Shown here: in pieces, positions 32,327 to 42,940 of the stretch
Position numbering within the stretch: position 1 is the stretch's first letter
Layout: every line of letters begins with the position of its first letter
Assembly: GCA_963682025.1 (NCBI GenBank)
Contig: OY821517.1
Span: 111,365,625-111,429,624, forward strand
Reading direction: 5' to 3'
Origin: Cordilura impudica
Taxonomy: Eukaryota; Arthropoda; Insecta; Diptera; Scathophagidae
Length of the DNA stretch: 64,000 nt
The notes under the pieces: model-generated
What the model was told of the DNA's origin: nothing
Databases searched by the model: none
The model's input: the letters and a program-made list of their open reading frames with translations, nothing else
Position numbers and translations under genes: made by a program

Positions 32327-33077
32327 TTATACCCTATACCACTATGTGGTTTGGGTATAATGACTTTGTGCTGCTTTTTGTAACAACCAAAAATATTTGA
32401 CCTACACCCATCTTTAATTATACCGATCGAATCAGAATCACTATCTGATTTGATTTAAAGATGTCCGTCCGTCCGTCCGTCTGTGTGTCCATGTAAAGCT
32501 TGTAATCAAACTGCAGGTCGCAAATATGAATATATTTTGATGAAATTTGGTGTTTAATCTTTTATCGGCCATATTCAGACCTAGCCCATATACAAATGAC
32601 CTCTATGAAATCAACATATATTGCCATAAGATCCAAATTATCATACAAATCTTAATCAAATTGGGTTTGTATGTACATATTACATCCATTAATCAGTAGA
32701 CCAAAAATAATCCCTATTGGAGAACTCTTAGTCATAGACCCCATATAGAGCAGCTTCCCGATCTTCACTTAAACCTATCAAAAACAAAAATATTGCACTG
32801 ATTCTTCTCAAATTTTGTCTCTATATATATTTGCAAAATACAAGAGACTTTACCAAACATGGTCTGTCTCCATAGATATAACAGTCCCCATATAGATATA
32901 GCATCCGATATGAACTTTTTCATATGTGTAGCCGAAAAAATTAATAAAAATCCGACTCGAATTTGGTTTATGCTTATTTTCTATATCCAGTTAGTTGGGC
33001 CTGAGAGATAGGGTCTCTAAACGCATGGTATAGGGTATCGTATAGTCGGTCTAGACCGACTATAATTTTCTTACTTG
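32327..33077 (+). mobile_element. DINE, full-length (751 bp)
   Basis: TTATACCCTATACCACTATG start, (GTCC)4 near 32464, and perfect hairpin and CTTACTTG end. It lacks about 30 bp around the 'ccatggcatgaacg' block near 32568. Confidence 0.92.
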
Positions 33078-33254
33078 TTTGTTACTATAATCATATGTTT
33101 AAGAAATAACTTACATATATCTATAATATTAATAGGCTAGTTGATTTCTTATGACTGATGTTCCGCTTCATCCCGATTTTGACCAAACGTATATTATTTG
33201 AAATGTATTTCTGTTTATTCGATTTTCAGATTTACAGATTCTTCAATTTTTTCC

Positions 33255-33456
33255 TTTATTTTGAGTAAATGGCATTTAAAGTTGCTACTAACACAAACAT
33301 AAAATTATACAATGCTTGTGTGTTTACTAAATTTGTTAATGTGTTTGTAGTAAAAATTAGTTTGTTTTTTGTGTTGATTTGTGACAAATCAACACAAATG
33401 AAAAAATAAAATTTCCTAGAATTTGCGCTCGAATTTCGAGGGCTGGAATCTGCTAG
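33255..33456 (+). mobile_element. Helitron-type 3' terminus (non-autonomous family)
   Basis: CTCGAATTTCGAG (33428-33440) forms a short hairpin. Twelve bases later comes CTAG (33453-33456), followed by T, the arrangement of canonical Helitron 3' ends. A second copy of the last ~55 bp lies inverted at 50899-50951, and similarity stops exactly after CTAG in both. The upstream block at 33260-33360 is related to 50500-50660. The 5' end was not found. Confidence 0.6.
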
Positions 33457-33725
33457 TATTAATAAATTGTGTAATTATTTGCTGTAATTTCTTAACGATA
33501 CTAACTTGAAATTGTTGAAGAAATAAGAAACTCAATGACTTATTGATAGTAAATAAATAAATAAATAAATAAAATAAAAAAGTTTTGCATTCTGTAGTAT
33601 CAACTGTGCTATTTAGAGTGGTTGCGTTTGAGAAAACGATTAAGTATTTTAATCTGACCTCTCAACAGCATTGATTTTTAATCAATGGTAACGCTAGCCA
33701 ACAAGATTTTGGACTGGGTAGGGTA
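33457..33725. other. Spacer with (TAAA)n microsatellite
   Basis: 33550-33573 is a run of about six AAAT units. No gene. Confidence 0.7.
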
Positions 33726-33823
33726 GTTTGTTAGGCTGAATTCGAATGTGTAATTGCTTTTTCTCTATCACGTCAGATTTTCGAGACATAAAAAAAATGT
33801 TTTTAATCGTTTTTGACATAAAA

Positions 33824-35298
33824 AATTATTGCACGTCGTTTGTATTTTGTTGGTTCTGTTTCACGTATTAGAGTCCAGCACTAGTCTTCCAGCATGCTTT
33901 TGTTCCAAAATCTTTGATAACTTCTTTCAATTTTTACTAAATCTTGGTGAGCACGGTCCCCTTGTTCATCGCTCACCCCACCTAGGTTTTGTGGAAATTT
34001 TGCAAGAATTCGCCAACAATTTGCCTGTAGTTTTCACCCTTATTATTTCCAAGAAAACTGTCCAATAAATATGGTGAAAAATTGTAATCACTTAGTAGCT
34101 TCCTAATGTGAGGCCAACAGATATGCCCTCTTTGATATAAGCTAATGGAATTTTAGGAAAAACCGCTAACAAATATTTAAATTATGCACCACCTTTGTCC
34201 AGAGCCTTGACATAGTTCTTAAAACCAAAATTTTATGTGCAGCGGCGGAAGAAGAACGTCATTTGGATCAATTAATGGTTTATTTGATTTTTTTTGTTTT
34301 CCTGGTGAATACTCAGTCCATTTTCGCCACTCTGTTCTGACGTAATGATAACATGTAGAGCGACTATTATATAAACAAAGGAAACAACAATATTTTGTGA
34401 AACATCCTTGCATACCAGTCAAGAAAACAATGACCTGAAACAGATTAATTTACAGTTACTTACGATGGTCTATACTACATATACAAAGAAATTTAAATCA
34501 CTTAATTTAAGGTCACCACATATCTTTCATTTATGATCGTTGTATTTGAGTATGTCAAAATTTCAGTCAATGATTCGTAATTTTTTTGTATTAATGGCAT
34601 GAGCAATTAGTATGTATGGTTTTTCACTCCCATTATGCAAAAGAAGAAACTTTAAACTGTACTAAGAACCATCAATAAATAATTTCCATTCAGTTTTGCC
34701 ATATGGATGGTTCATTATTTGAAACAAACCATGAACATCAGTACAGTATAGAATAGAGTGTTTCTTTTCAAAATATGCAGCCAATTCCAAGCTTCTATCT
34801 CTGGAGATAGTTACTTTTGTCAAAACTGCAAGATGTTTCCACTGCAGCATGCATAAAGCTAGTAATTTTGCGTCTTCCTTCGTTAAATGTTAATCCAGAA
34901 TTAGATCATTCAGTTCAGCTTGAGTCACTGAATGGCGTTCATCATCAGCCTCATACAAACTACCAGTGCTGGTCAAAGACGTTTCGGACCCACTATTCGT
35001 AGCACTGGGAATGACTGTAATTAATCATTTGATGGTCGTTGAACTGGTTTGGAAACCAATGAGAAATTCGCGTAAGTAATATTTTTTCGATATTTCATAT
35101 TGAATTCAGCAACTTTTTAAAACAGAAATAACAACCGGTTTGGTGGCTACTTGACTCTCTCCAAAGTACTGGAATTGAAAAATCGAAATAGGTCTTCTTG
35201 CCATTTGGCCACTTGTATAAAACAGTTCTGCAACTATTGTAAAACATTGTCGGTGTCCACGGTATGTCCAAGTTTCTGACAGCAAGGCCAAAATAATG
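33824..35298 (-). pseudogene. Transposon-borne gene of unknown function (GVSDEQGDRAHQD family), broken
   Basis: I recognise the protein as a family repeated across arthropod genomes, but not its function. On the minus strand, in order: HYFGLAVRNLD and KWPNGKKTYFDFSIPVLWRE with a CYFC pair (about 35290-35125); TQAELNDLILD (about 34925); TISRDRSLELAAYF and GKTEWKLFIDGS (34850-34662); GCFTKYCCFLCLYNSR (about 34400) and DPNDVLLPPLHIKF (about 34245); then KNLGGVSDEQGDRAHQDLVKIERSYQRFWNKSM (about 33985-33890), given here in two pieces by position. Frameshifts and stops separate these. Its N-terminal continuation lies beyond the Tc1-like insertion, at 36937-37080. The many Cys/His pairs suggest metal binding. 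Confidence 0.62.
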
Positions 35299-36936
35299 TA
35301 CACTTGTGCTCATATAATTTAGTCATGGGTATGCAATGAAACGTTTTTGTAGTTTTTCTCTTAAACCTAATTCTTCCGATTATAACCTTACTATTTTGTG
35401 GAACCCTGCTATGCTAGCGGTTGTTTACATTGATTGAAGCAAAATTAAAAATTTGGGTATTACCCGAAAAATGTGGAAAACGTTAAAAAGGTCATATGCG
35501 CTTTGCTCACATAATTAGGTCACCACCAGTATCGTGAGCAAATTAGTGTTTTGAAGATTTTTTTTGCGGTTTAAATAATAAATAAATTAAAAACAAATAA
35601 ATCAAAAAGAAATACCATCAGCTGAAACGATATGGGTAAACAAAAAAATTCGAATTCGGCTGAAAGGAAAACAATATGGGATTGTTTCCAATGATACAAT
35701 AATATTGCAGAAGTAGTGGAGATTTTGCACTTTCCTCCTGGTAAAATTACAAATACCATTACGCATTACAAAAAATATGAAACCTTTGAAAATATTCCGT
35801 GCCAAAAACCGAGAAAAACGACTTAAATGATGATAGACGGATTGGAAACCTGAGTAAGACTGATGTTTTTTAACTTCAGAGCTAAAATGGAAACGGATTA
35901 TGGCGTAAATGTTTCGTCGCAGACCATAAGACGACGTTTGTAAGGAAAGAATTTGCATGGACGAATGGTCAGAAAGAAACCGTTGGTTTCCTTGAAGAAC
36001 ACTAAGAAGCGGCTCTGATTTGCGACTGACCATCCTGCTAAAAGCCTAAATTTTTGAAATTTTATTGTATGGAGCGACGAGTCCAAGTTTATATTTTTGG
36101 AAATGATGGTAGACCATATGTTCGACGTCCTCTGCTTAAGGAATTGGATCCAAAATACCCCAAACAACTGTGAAACGCGGTGGCTCATCAGTCATGGTGT
36201 GGGGTTGCTTTACCGCATTCGGTGTGGGTCCTATAGTCAAGAGTGACGGTATAATGAATGGGGAAATGTATAATAATATACTAAAGGAAAATTTGGCCAC
36301 CGAATATGCTAACAATTTGCCGCTTGCGTGGATTTTCCAACACGACAATGACCCGAAGCATTGTTCGAAGCTGGTTAAGTCGTGGTTGGCAACACAGTCC
36401 ATCAAGCTGCTGGAATGGCCGCCGCAGAGTCCGGACTTAAACCCTATCGAGAACTTGTGGGGCATAATAAAACGAGTCATTGCAGCACGTAAACCGGCAA
36501 ATAAGGACTTGTTATGGAAAGTTATCCAAGAGGCGTGGCACTAAATCACTCCAGGCTAGTGCGCTTCTCTTGTAGCCAGCATGCTAAAGCAATGCTCCGC
36601 AGTACTGAAGCAAAAGGGTTATCCTACTCAATATTGAGGTAAGCTAATGAAAAAATGGGACTCTCGACAAAATTTATTACTTAGTTCTACAATTTCAATC
36701 ATTTTTTTTTCAGATGACTTAATTATGTGAGCAGCTCTTTTTGACTAATTTCCAAGTTTTTAATTTTTTTGGAAAGAACCAAAATTTTTTAATTTTTAAT
36801 TTCACTGTAAATTGATTGCTAACATATAAGAATAATAATAAAAAATTATATTAGAATTAAAAAAAAAGGGTTTACGTATTTTTGACAATAATGTCGAGTA
36901 GCACACTAGTGACTTAATTATGTGAGCACAAGTGTA
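35299..36936 (+). mobile_element. Tc1-like element (DD34E) with IR/DR ends
   Basis: The body is 35301-36934 (1634 bp), with TA duplications at 35299-35300 and 36935-36936. The ends are CACTTGTGCTCATATAATTT and, inverted at the right, aattatgtgagcacaagtg. A second internal copy of the motif occurs on each side (TGCTCACATAATTAGGTCA near 35504; gacttaattatgtgagca near 36707), the IR/DR plan of Minos, Paris and Bari-type elements. It interrupts the gene of the surrounding transposon; joining its flanks at TA restores that frame. Confidence 0.9.
35632..36655 (+). pseudogene. Tc1-like transposase, frameshifted
   Basis: Role: DDE transposase. The likely start is MGKQKNSNSAERKTIWDCF at 35632, followed by a stop; helix-turn-helix-like sequence continues as EVVEILHFPPGKITNTI. 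The first catalytic Asp is in WSDESKF (about 36070-36090). The longest open part, 36170-36544, has the second Asp in FQHDNDPKHCSK and the Glu in SPDLNPIEN, 34 residues apart (DD34E). The frame ends EAWH and a stop, then degenerates through KQKGYPTQY to about 36655. At least four stops or shifts; inactive. Confidence 0.85.
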
Positions 36937-37218
36937 AGTATGCATATTTTAATTATTCTGATATTGCATATACCTTTTTTCCAACAAAATATTCACCACA
37001 CACACAAAGCAAAAATGGCTTGAATCAGTAACACACGATCTCCCTGACATGCTTAAATGCTACTATCATGAAGATTTAGAATGAATGTGGGCTTCTGTCA
37101 AATTAATAATTATGAAATTGTAGTGTCAGTATTGACTGTTTTACAGTATTGCCAGCATTCGATAAAAAAAATTAAAAAGACGTGACAGCCCAATTTTTAT
37201 GACAGATTCGAATTCAGC

Positions 37219-37463
37219 GCACCCAGATTTGTTATAAACATGCTTCGTTTCTGAAGTCAATTTTTTTTTTAATTTGTCGACCATTGTAATATAAAACATT
37301 GACAGAATATTTCAATTATTTTATCTCACCACAAAAATATTAATTTATTTGTTGAGAATTTCCTTATAATTGTTTGGATTTAAAAATAGATATTGAGAAA
37401 TTAAATTGAATTGCAAATACATTCTGCTAAAGAACACCAATGAAATTCATTATTTAACGCAGC
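37219..37463. other. AT-rich spacer
   Basis: No gene or repeat recognised. Confidence 0.5.
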
Positions 37464-38151
37464 CGCCGCACAGTGGACCATATCACGAGAAGGCGGTCAA
37501 AAATCTATAACTTTTGATTGGCTTGGAATTCTGATATGCGGTTTTCTCTGTGTTTGGTAGGTGAGACTTTATCCTTTAAGTTTTGCTATAAAACGTAATT
37601 CTCGACCGAAAATAAAAAAGTTGCGCAGGGTTTAAAATACATTTTCATTTGTAGTTGAATTTTAGTACAAAAGTGAAGTGTTAAAAGGTTAAGAAAAGGT
37701 TTTTTTTATATAATGTCTTATTTTTTCAGTTAAATTTACAACTTATACTTTTTAACAATTGTTTAAGTTAATTTTTTCAGAAAATGCCAAACTTTGGCCC
37801 TAACTTTTTAGTCCAAATGTGCACAAGGGCCAAAGGTTGTTTTTTTTTTTTTTTTTTTTGAAAGATCCCGAGTTTAAATATAATTTATTAAGTAGCGAAC
37901 GTAAAATTTACCTTATATTGGAGCAAGATAGAGAAGTTTCAATGAAAAACTCTTATGTTTTTGCTTTAGTTAAATTTTTTTTTATTGTCTTTTTAAATAT
38001 TTCTATATCAATTTTTATGGTAAATTTATGAAACATAACAATTTTTACTGTAGATTTACAAAATATATAAATTTTTAAGTCAAGAGAATTTTTTAACTAT
38101 ATAAAAAAAGTGTAAGTTATTGTTAGTGTAATGAAAAAGTACATTAAATCA

Positions 38152-38690
38152 ACCAATTTTAGTAAAAATTTCTTCTAGATAGCCTTGATTTTCATCTTCT
38201 AGAAGTTGTTTAGCTTCTTCGCCTAATTCAATAGAGGCAGTTTTCCATTTTTGACGAATGTTGGACATATATGGATCTGAAGTGCACAACAAAATAGTGA
38301 TAAGGTCTTCATTAGTACAACATCTGGACATTTGCCTTGTGTTGTGCTCGCGAAAGAATCTGTAGTCTTTGTTCCTTTATTCTTGCGCTTCTTCAGATAG
38401 ATCTCCTATTGGTAGCATATTGTTTTGAATTATTTGTTAACCATGGTACAAAATTTTATGAACTGTGGATGGCATATATCTCCAAGAGTATTTTCCATTA
38501 TAAAGTATAGCTGTTTTATTGGCGTACTCTCCAAATTTGTTTGCATTTATCTTTCTGCTGCATGCTAGAACTTGTAATATGATTTTGAATCGTCTTATTA
38601 ATTCATGATCTACACCTGTGGTAGATGCTGCAGTTTCCGGATCGGAAAAAATTCTTAAAGATGTCGTTGCTCACTATGTGCAAAATTACA
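38152..38690 (-). pseudogene. Transib transposase C-terminal remnant (RAG1-like)
   Basis: Minus-strand translation with two stops gives RIFSDPETAASTTGVDHEL, IRRFKIILQVLA, SWRYMPSTVHKILYHG, stop, MLPIGDLSEEAQE, stop, RNKDYRFFREHNTRQMSR, NEDLITILLCTSDPYMSNIR. It is collinear with 9330-8850 in Transib-1, but clearly diverged. The glutamate-containing EEAQE-RNKD block and the FRE-NTRQ block correspond to the RAG1 region around its catalytic Glu. The N-terminal half with both aspartates is gone. Confidence 0.8.
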
Positions 38691-39177
38691 TCTTCTACAT
38701 CATTTCGTTGAAAATAAATATCTGCCAGGTCTCTCTAACAGTACTTAGCCATTGCACAAATTGTAATGAATAATAATTGTGGAAACATTATTATAAATAC
38801 TCTTTCTTGCAATTATGTAAAATAAAAATTTTTATCTTTCATTACCACTTGTAGAATAAAAAAAAATCCACACCCTAACCCCTTTTAAAAGGTGAAGCAT
38901 ACCTGCTCATATCTTAAAGGGCTATGTCGCAATAGTTTTTTTTTTTACCATTTACCTGTTATTTAAATTGTTTCCCATTTTGTCAGGTATTTAAACTATA
39001 TAACTCTAATTCAGACTATTAGTGTTTTCGAAAGATACCTATGTAAATATACCTGTAACAATTAAGCGCATTATATCTCAACCCTTTTTATAAGTATATA
39101 ACAACTCCTGACAACTCTACCGACACGCAAAAAAATACACCGCGGTGCACCGGTACGACCAACTTTTGTATTCATAA

Positions 39178-39325
39178 CACTCAGACGGACGGACGGACAT
39201 CGTTTAATCGATTCAAAAAGTGTTTTTGAGTCGATACGTATAATACAAGAGAGATAAAGGTCCAATATTTTTGGCAGTTACAAACATCACCTCAAACTTA
39301 ATATATCCTAACCACATAGTGGACA
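39178..39325 (-). mobile_element. DINE 5' fragment inside Transib-2
   Basis: (GGAC)3 at about 39183, 'gagtcgata' and 'ccacatagtgg' are kept in minus order. It is flanked by a direct repeat 'caacttttgtattca' (about 39160 and 39326). Confidence 0.65.
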
Positions 39326-39898
39326 ACTTTTGTATTCACAAATTTTGCAGAAAATATCTAACCTTGGGTCAGAAAAATTATTCTGGTGCACACGGGCGGA
39401 AACTGGTGGGTATATAATGGGACATAGGAGTATAGGGGACGGTTCGGACTATAGAAGAGTGCAAGACTTTTTCTGACTGCTTTTGACTGGCAGGAGTTAT
39501 GCTCTATTAAGTAGGAGATTTTCGGAAAATCTGGACCTTTTTTAAAATTTTTTTTTTAAATTTCTGAATGACTCAGTGATTCTATATTTTTAACATTAAT
39601 AGTATGGAAGCCCATAAATTATACAAAATTTATTCCACTTCAAAATCTTTTAAATCAAAAAAGTTACAGTTATTCAAAAATAAAAATTTACAAAGAAATT
39701 TTAAATTTTAGCAAAATACTGAGAAAGCCCATTTTCGAAGACCCTGTTCGCTGTGACATAGTTGAGGTAGAGTCGCAATTTTTTGGTTCCCGAGGTTTAC
39801 TAGTATTTACTTTCAAATGAATAACATAACTTTAAAATCGATAACAAAAAAAAAATTATTTTTGGCCGCCTTCTCAAAATATGGTCCACTGTGCGCCG

Positions 39899-40209
39899 TT
39901 ATAACAACCTAAGTTTGAACAGACTAACATCGCTATATCGATTCGAGCTGTGATCAGGGTCAGAAATTAGTTTTTCGATGCGTTGCACATGGAATGACAA
40001 ACATTTATATACCCTTTGGTATAAAAATACTGCCGTCAGTTGAATGTACCTAAAGCCGGTAATTTAGATACTCATCTAAATCCAAGTCTTAACACAATGT
40101 TACTAACAATATTAGTTTTCAATTTAAACAACTATTTTTCTTTATTATATATCAATTGAAGTAAATATATTCAATAACATCTAAAAACATCTAAATCTTT
40201 TATAATATA
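39899..40209. other. Spacer, nothing recognised
   Basis: AT-rich, no gene. Confidence 0.5.
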
Positions 40210-42100
40210 TCTATATACCTATATATAAAAATGTTGGTGCATGTATTTGTAACAAATGATCTCCGGAACCATAAGAGCTGTCGAGCTAAGATTTGCACCA
40301 CAGGTTCGGTTCGAGCTCTTCTGTGTTTCATCTTAGTTGGGGCGTTGGGCGTTGGGGTCAAGTTATAAACAAAATTCCTATTTTCAGTGCGATTTGACTG
40401 CAATTCAGAATGTATGTATGTTTCCTCATAAAAAATTTTTGTATGTATAAATGGACCAGATAGGTGGCGCTGGGTTAAAGTTATTTCGAATATTCTTATT
40501 TACGGTGCAATTTTACTGAAATTAAGAATGTACATATATGTATGTTAGGTGATGCCAAAAATTTTTTTCTTTCTCCCAGTAGATGGCGCTGGCGTTCGAA
40601 AAATAATGAGTTGTCAACTTTATTTAAATTTTATAAGTTACAAAATTCAAAAACGTTTTTATATACAAATATTCTAACCAAAAAGGAAGGAAAAATTGCA
40701 TTGGCTATTGCTTTATCCGGAATAGCCGCAACATTAGTGCATGGTAGTCGTACAGCTCATTCAGCACTCAAATGACCGTTAAACGTACAAATGAATGAGA
40801 ATGTCGTATGTAATATCAAAAAACATTCCGGTATGGCAAAAGTTCTGCAAAAATGCAATATTATTATTTAGGATGAATGAAACGTGGCTCACATACATTC
40901 CTTAGAAGAATTACATAAAAGATTTGAAAAGCTATGAAAGACTTTTTGGTGGAGCTTTCATTTTATTATCTGGCGATTTTCGTCAAACATTGCCAGTCAT
41001 ATCAAAATCAACCTATGCTGACGAAATAAATACCTGCTGAAAATCATCAACATTATGGAGTAGCGTTCAAACTATATAATTAAAAACAAACATGAGAGTA
41101 CGATTACAAAATGATCCAAAGGTTGACCAGTTTTCAAAACAACTACTTGATCTTGGTAATGGTAAAAGCAATATTAACCCAACCAGTCAAACTATTAAAA
41201 TATTCACAAGATTTTTGTCAATTTATTTATATCGTCGCGCTATGAATTAATTGAAAATGTATTCCGCGATATTCAAAATCAATATCGTAACCATGATTGG
41301 TTAAGTGAAGAGGTTTTTTTAGCCGCACAAATGTCGATGTCGATAATGTTGTTATTGAAGACATGATTGATTCCGAAACGTTTTCTTTCAAATCTATGGA
41401 TAGTGTTGTTGAAGACAATGAAGCAGTCAATTATCCAACAGACTTTTTGAATTCATTTAATGTGCACTGTCTACCGCCACATTTATTAAAATTAAAAGTT
41501 GGTTCTCCAATAATTTTGCTACGTAACCTCACCGATCCGAGACTATGCAATGGAACCAGGTAAATTGTTGAGGGAATAATGCACAATGTTATTGGGGCCA
41601 AAATTCTCAAAGGAAAATTTAAAGTAGAACATGTTTTGCTGCCGTGAATTCCTATGATTTCTACCGACACACCAATAACATTAAAAAGATTGCAATTTCG
41701 AATCAGATTGGGCTATGCCATGACCTTTAATAAATTTCAAGGAAAATCATTGCAGATATGCGGTTTGGACCTAAAAAACAGTTATTTTTCCCAGCAGCAA
41801 CTATATGTTGTATGTTCCCGTGTCGGAAATCCAGCAAATTTATATATTGACTGCGAGAATAATGAAACTAAAAATATTGTTCACTCTTTTTAGCATTACA
41901 ATAATAGAAATATATTGGGCATTCTTATATGTTACAATAAATATTTATTTTCATTTTCATAAATAAAACATGGTTATTCTTTAACAGTTTTCAATTAATA
42001 TTAAGAAATGCACAAACATTTTGTTATATAGGTATGTACAGATTCTAACTAAAATAAAAAATTCTTTGACGGCAAAACAACGTTTGCCGGGTCCAGCTAA
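40210..42100 (+). mobile_element. Canonical Helitron, internally deleted
   Basis: The 5' end TCTATATACC follows A (40209); the 3' end has the hairpin CGGCAAA-ACAACG-TTTGCCG (42070-42089) and, 7 bases later, CAGCTAA with CTAA at 42097-42100, followed by T. TC...CTRR ends in an A|T site are the Helitron signature. The 1.9-kb element keeps only helicase remains; the Rep part is absent. Near the 5' end a module with 'ggtggcgctgg' and 'gaatgta' occurs twice (40390-40480 and 40515-40590). Confidence 0.88.
40620..41893 (+). pseudogene. Helitron helicase (PIF1-like) remnant
   Basis: Role: the 5'-3' DNA helicase domain of a RepHel protein, which drives rolling-circle transposition. Seen in order: SKTFLYTNIL (degenerate Walker A), KIALAIALSGIAATL and GSRTAHSALK (to 40772), a Walker-B-like block I-DE near 40870, FILLSGDFRQTLPVI (about 40965), then frames with DFLNSFNVHCLPPHLLKLK, GSPIILLRNLTDPRLCNGTR (41440-41560), TLKRLQFRIRLGYAMTFNK and QLYVVCSRVGNPANLYI (41654-41893). 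These are PIF1 motifs Ia to VI in correct order. Numerous stops and shifts; the N-terminal Rep endonuclease is missing. Confidence 0.85.
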
Positions 42101-42289
42101 TGTATTATAAAAACCTAATAATTTGAGAATTTCGTTTCCCTACTGAAATCTAAAGTTGGTTTCTGAAGTGGAACGTTTACATATTTTAACCCAAAAATTC
42201 AAAAAGTTCACTTTATCGAGTGTTTGAAATAACACTTACTTCATATAACGTCATTCGGATTCGAATTGTAGGACCACTTAAATATACAG

Positions 42290-42940
42290 CAAGTAAGAAA
42301 ATTATGGTCGGTCTAGACTGATTATACAATACCCCATACCGTGCGTTTAGAGACACTATCTCTTAGGCCCAACTAATTGGATACACAAAATTATCAAAAA
42401 CGAAATTTGAGTGGCATTGTTCTTAATTTATTTCCTTTGAATATGAAAAAGTTCATATCGGATGCTATAATTATATGGGTACTACATCGAAAAATGGACC
42501 GATCCTGACCATATTTGGTAAGGTCATTTATTTTTTACTAGAACATATAAAAACCAAGTTTCATATGTTTTTTGATAGATTTAAGTGAACATCGGGACGC
42601 AACTTTATATGGGGGCTATGAGTTAGAATTGTCCCATAAGGTTAATTTTTGGACTACTAATTACGGAGTGTAATAAACACAAAAAATACAATTTGACCGA
42701 GATCTACATGATAATGAGGATCATAGGGCAATATAAGTCGATTTCATAGGTTTCTGAACATGTACCGATTTTCGCCAATTTCAATAGCGTCCAAGCTATG
42801 GCTCATAGAAGCTTACCTACCAAATTTTATCGAAATAAAAAATATATTTGCGAACTGTAGTGTCGGACGGACGGACGGACGGCCATAGCTAAATCGACTT
42901 AGGAAGTGATTCTGAGTCGATCGGTATAATAAAAGGTGAA
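42290..42940 (-). mobile_element. DINE, older copy, 5' end missing
   Basis: Starts CAAGTAAG with a mutated hairpin (TCGGTCTAGACTGA), has (GGAC)3 near 42866, and stops after 'gatcggtataataaaa' without the GGGTATAA end. It shows many substitutions compared with the other copies. Confidence 0.85.

Larger units (their letters stand above)
33730..37218 (-). mobile_element. DNA transposon with GCTGAATTCGAAT inverted ends and an uncharacterised gene
   Basis: The left end 'ggctgaattcgaatgtg' (33733-33749) and the right end 'cagattcgaattcagc' (37200-37216) are inverted copies, continuing imperfectly inward to a shared 'cacgtc' block. I could not define a target duplication. Between them lies a minus-strand gene remnant, itself split by the Tc1-like element at 35301-36934. 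The superfamily is not known to me. Confidence 0.6.
37464..39898 (-). mobile_element. Transib-2: RAG1-like DNA transposon, decayed
   Basis: The body is 37469-39893, flanked by CGCCG on both sides (37464-37468 and 39894-39898), a 5-bp GC-rich duplication as expected for Transib. The ends are CACAGTGGACCATAT at the left and ATATGGTCCACTGTG at the right, with about 35 bp of imperfect inverted repeat including AGAAGGCGG. A transposase C-terminal remnant lies at 38152-38690 on the minus strand and a DINE fragment at 39178-39325. The inverted repeats are of ordinary length, unlike Transib-1. Confidence 0.88.

Noticed and set aside
33829..34068. 79-codon plus frame with a hydrophobic start
   Set aside because: Antisense to the GVSDEQGDRAHQD block of the transposon gene.
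36136..36480. 114-codon minus frame opposite the Tc1-like transposase
   Set aside because: Shadow of the DD34E frame on the plus strand.
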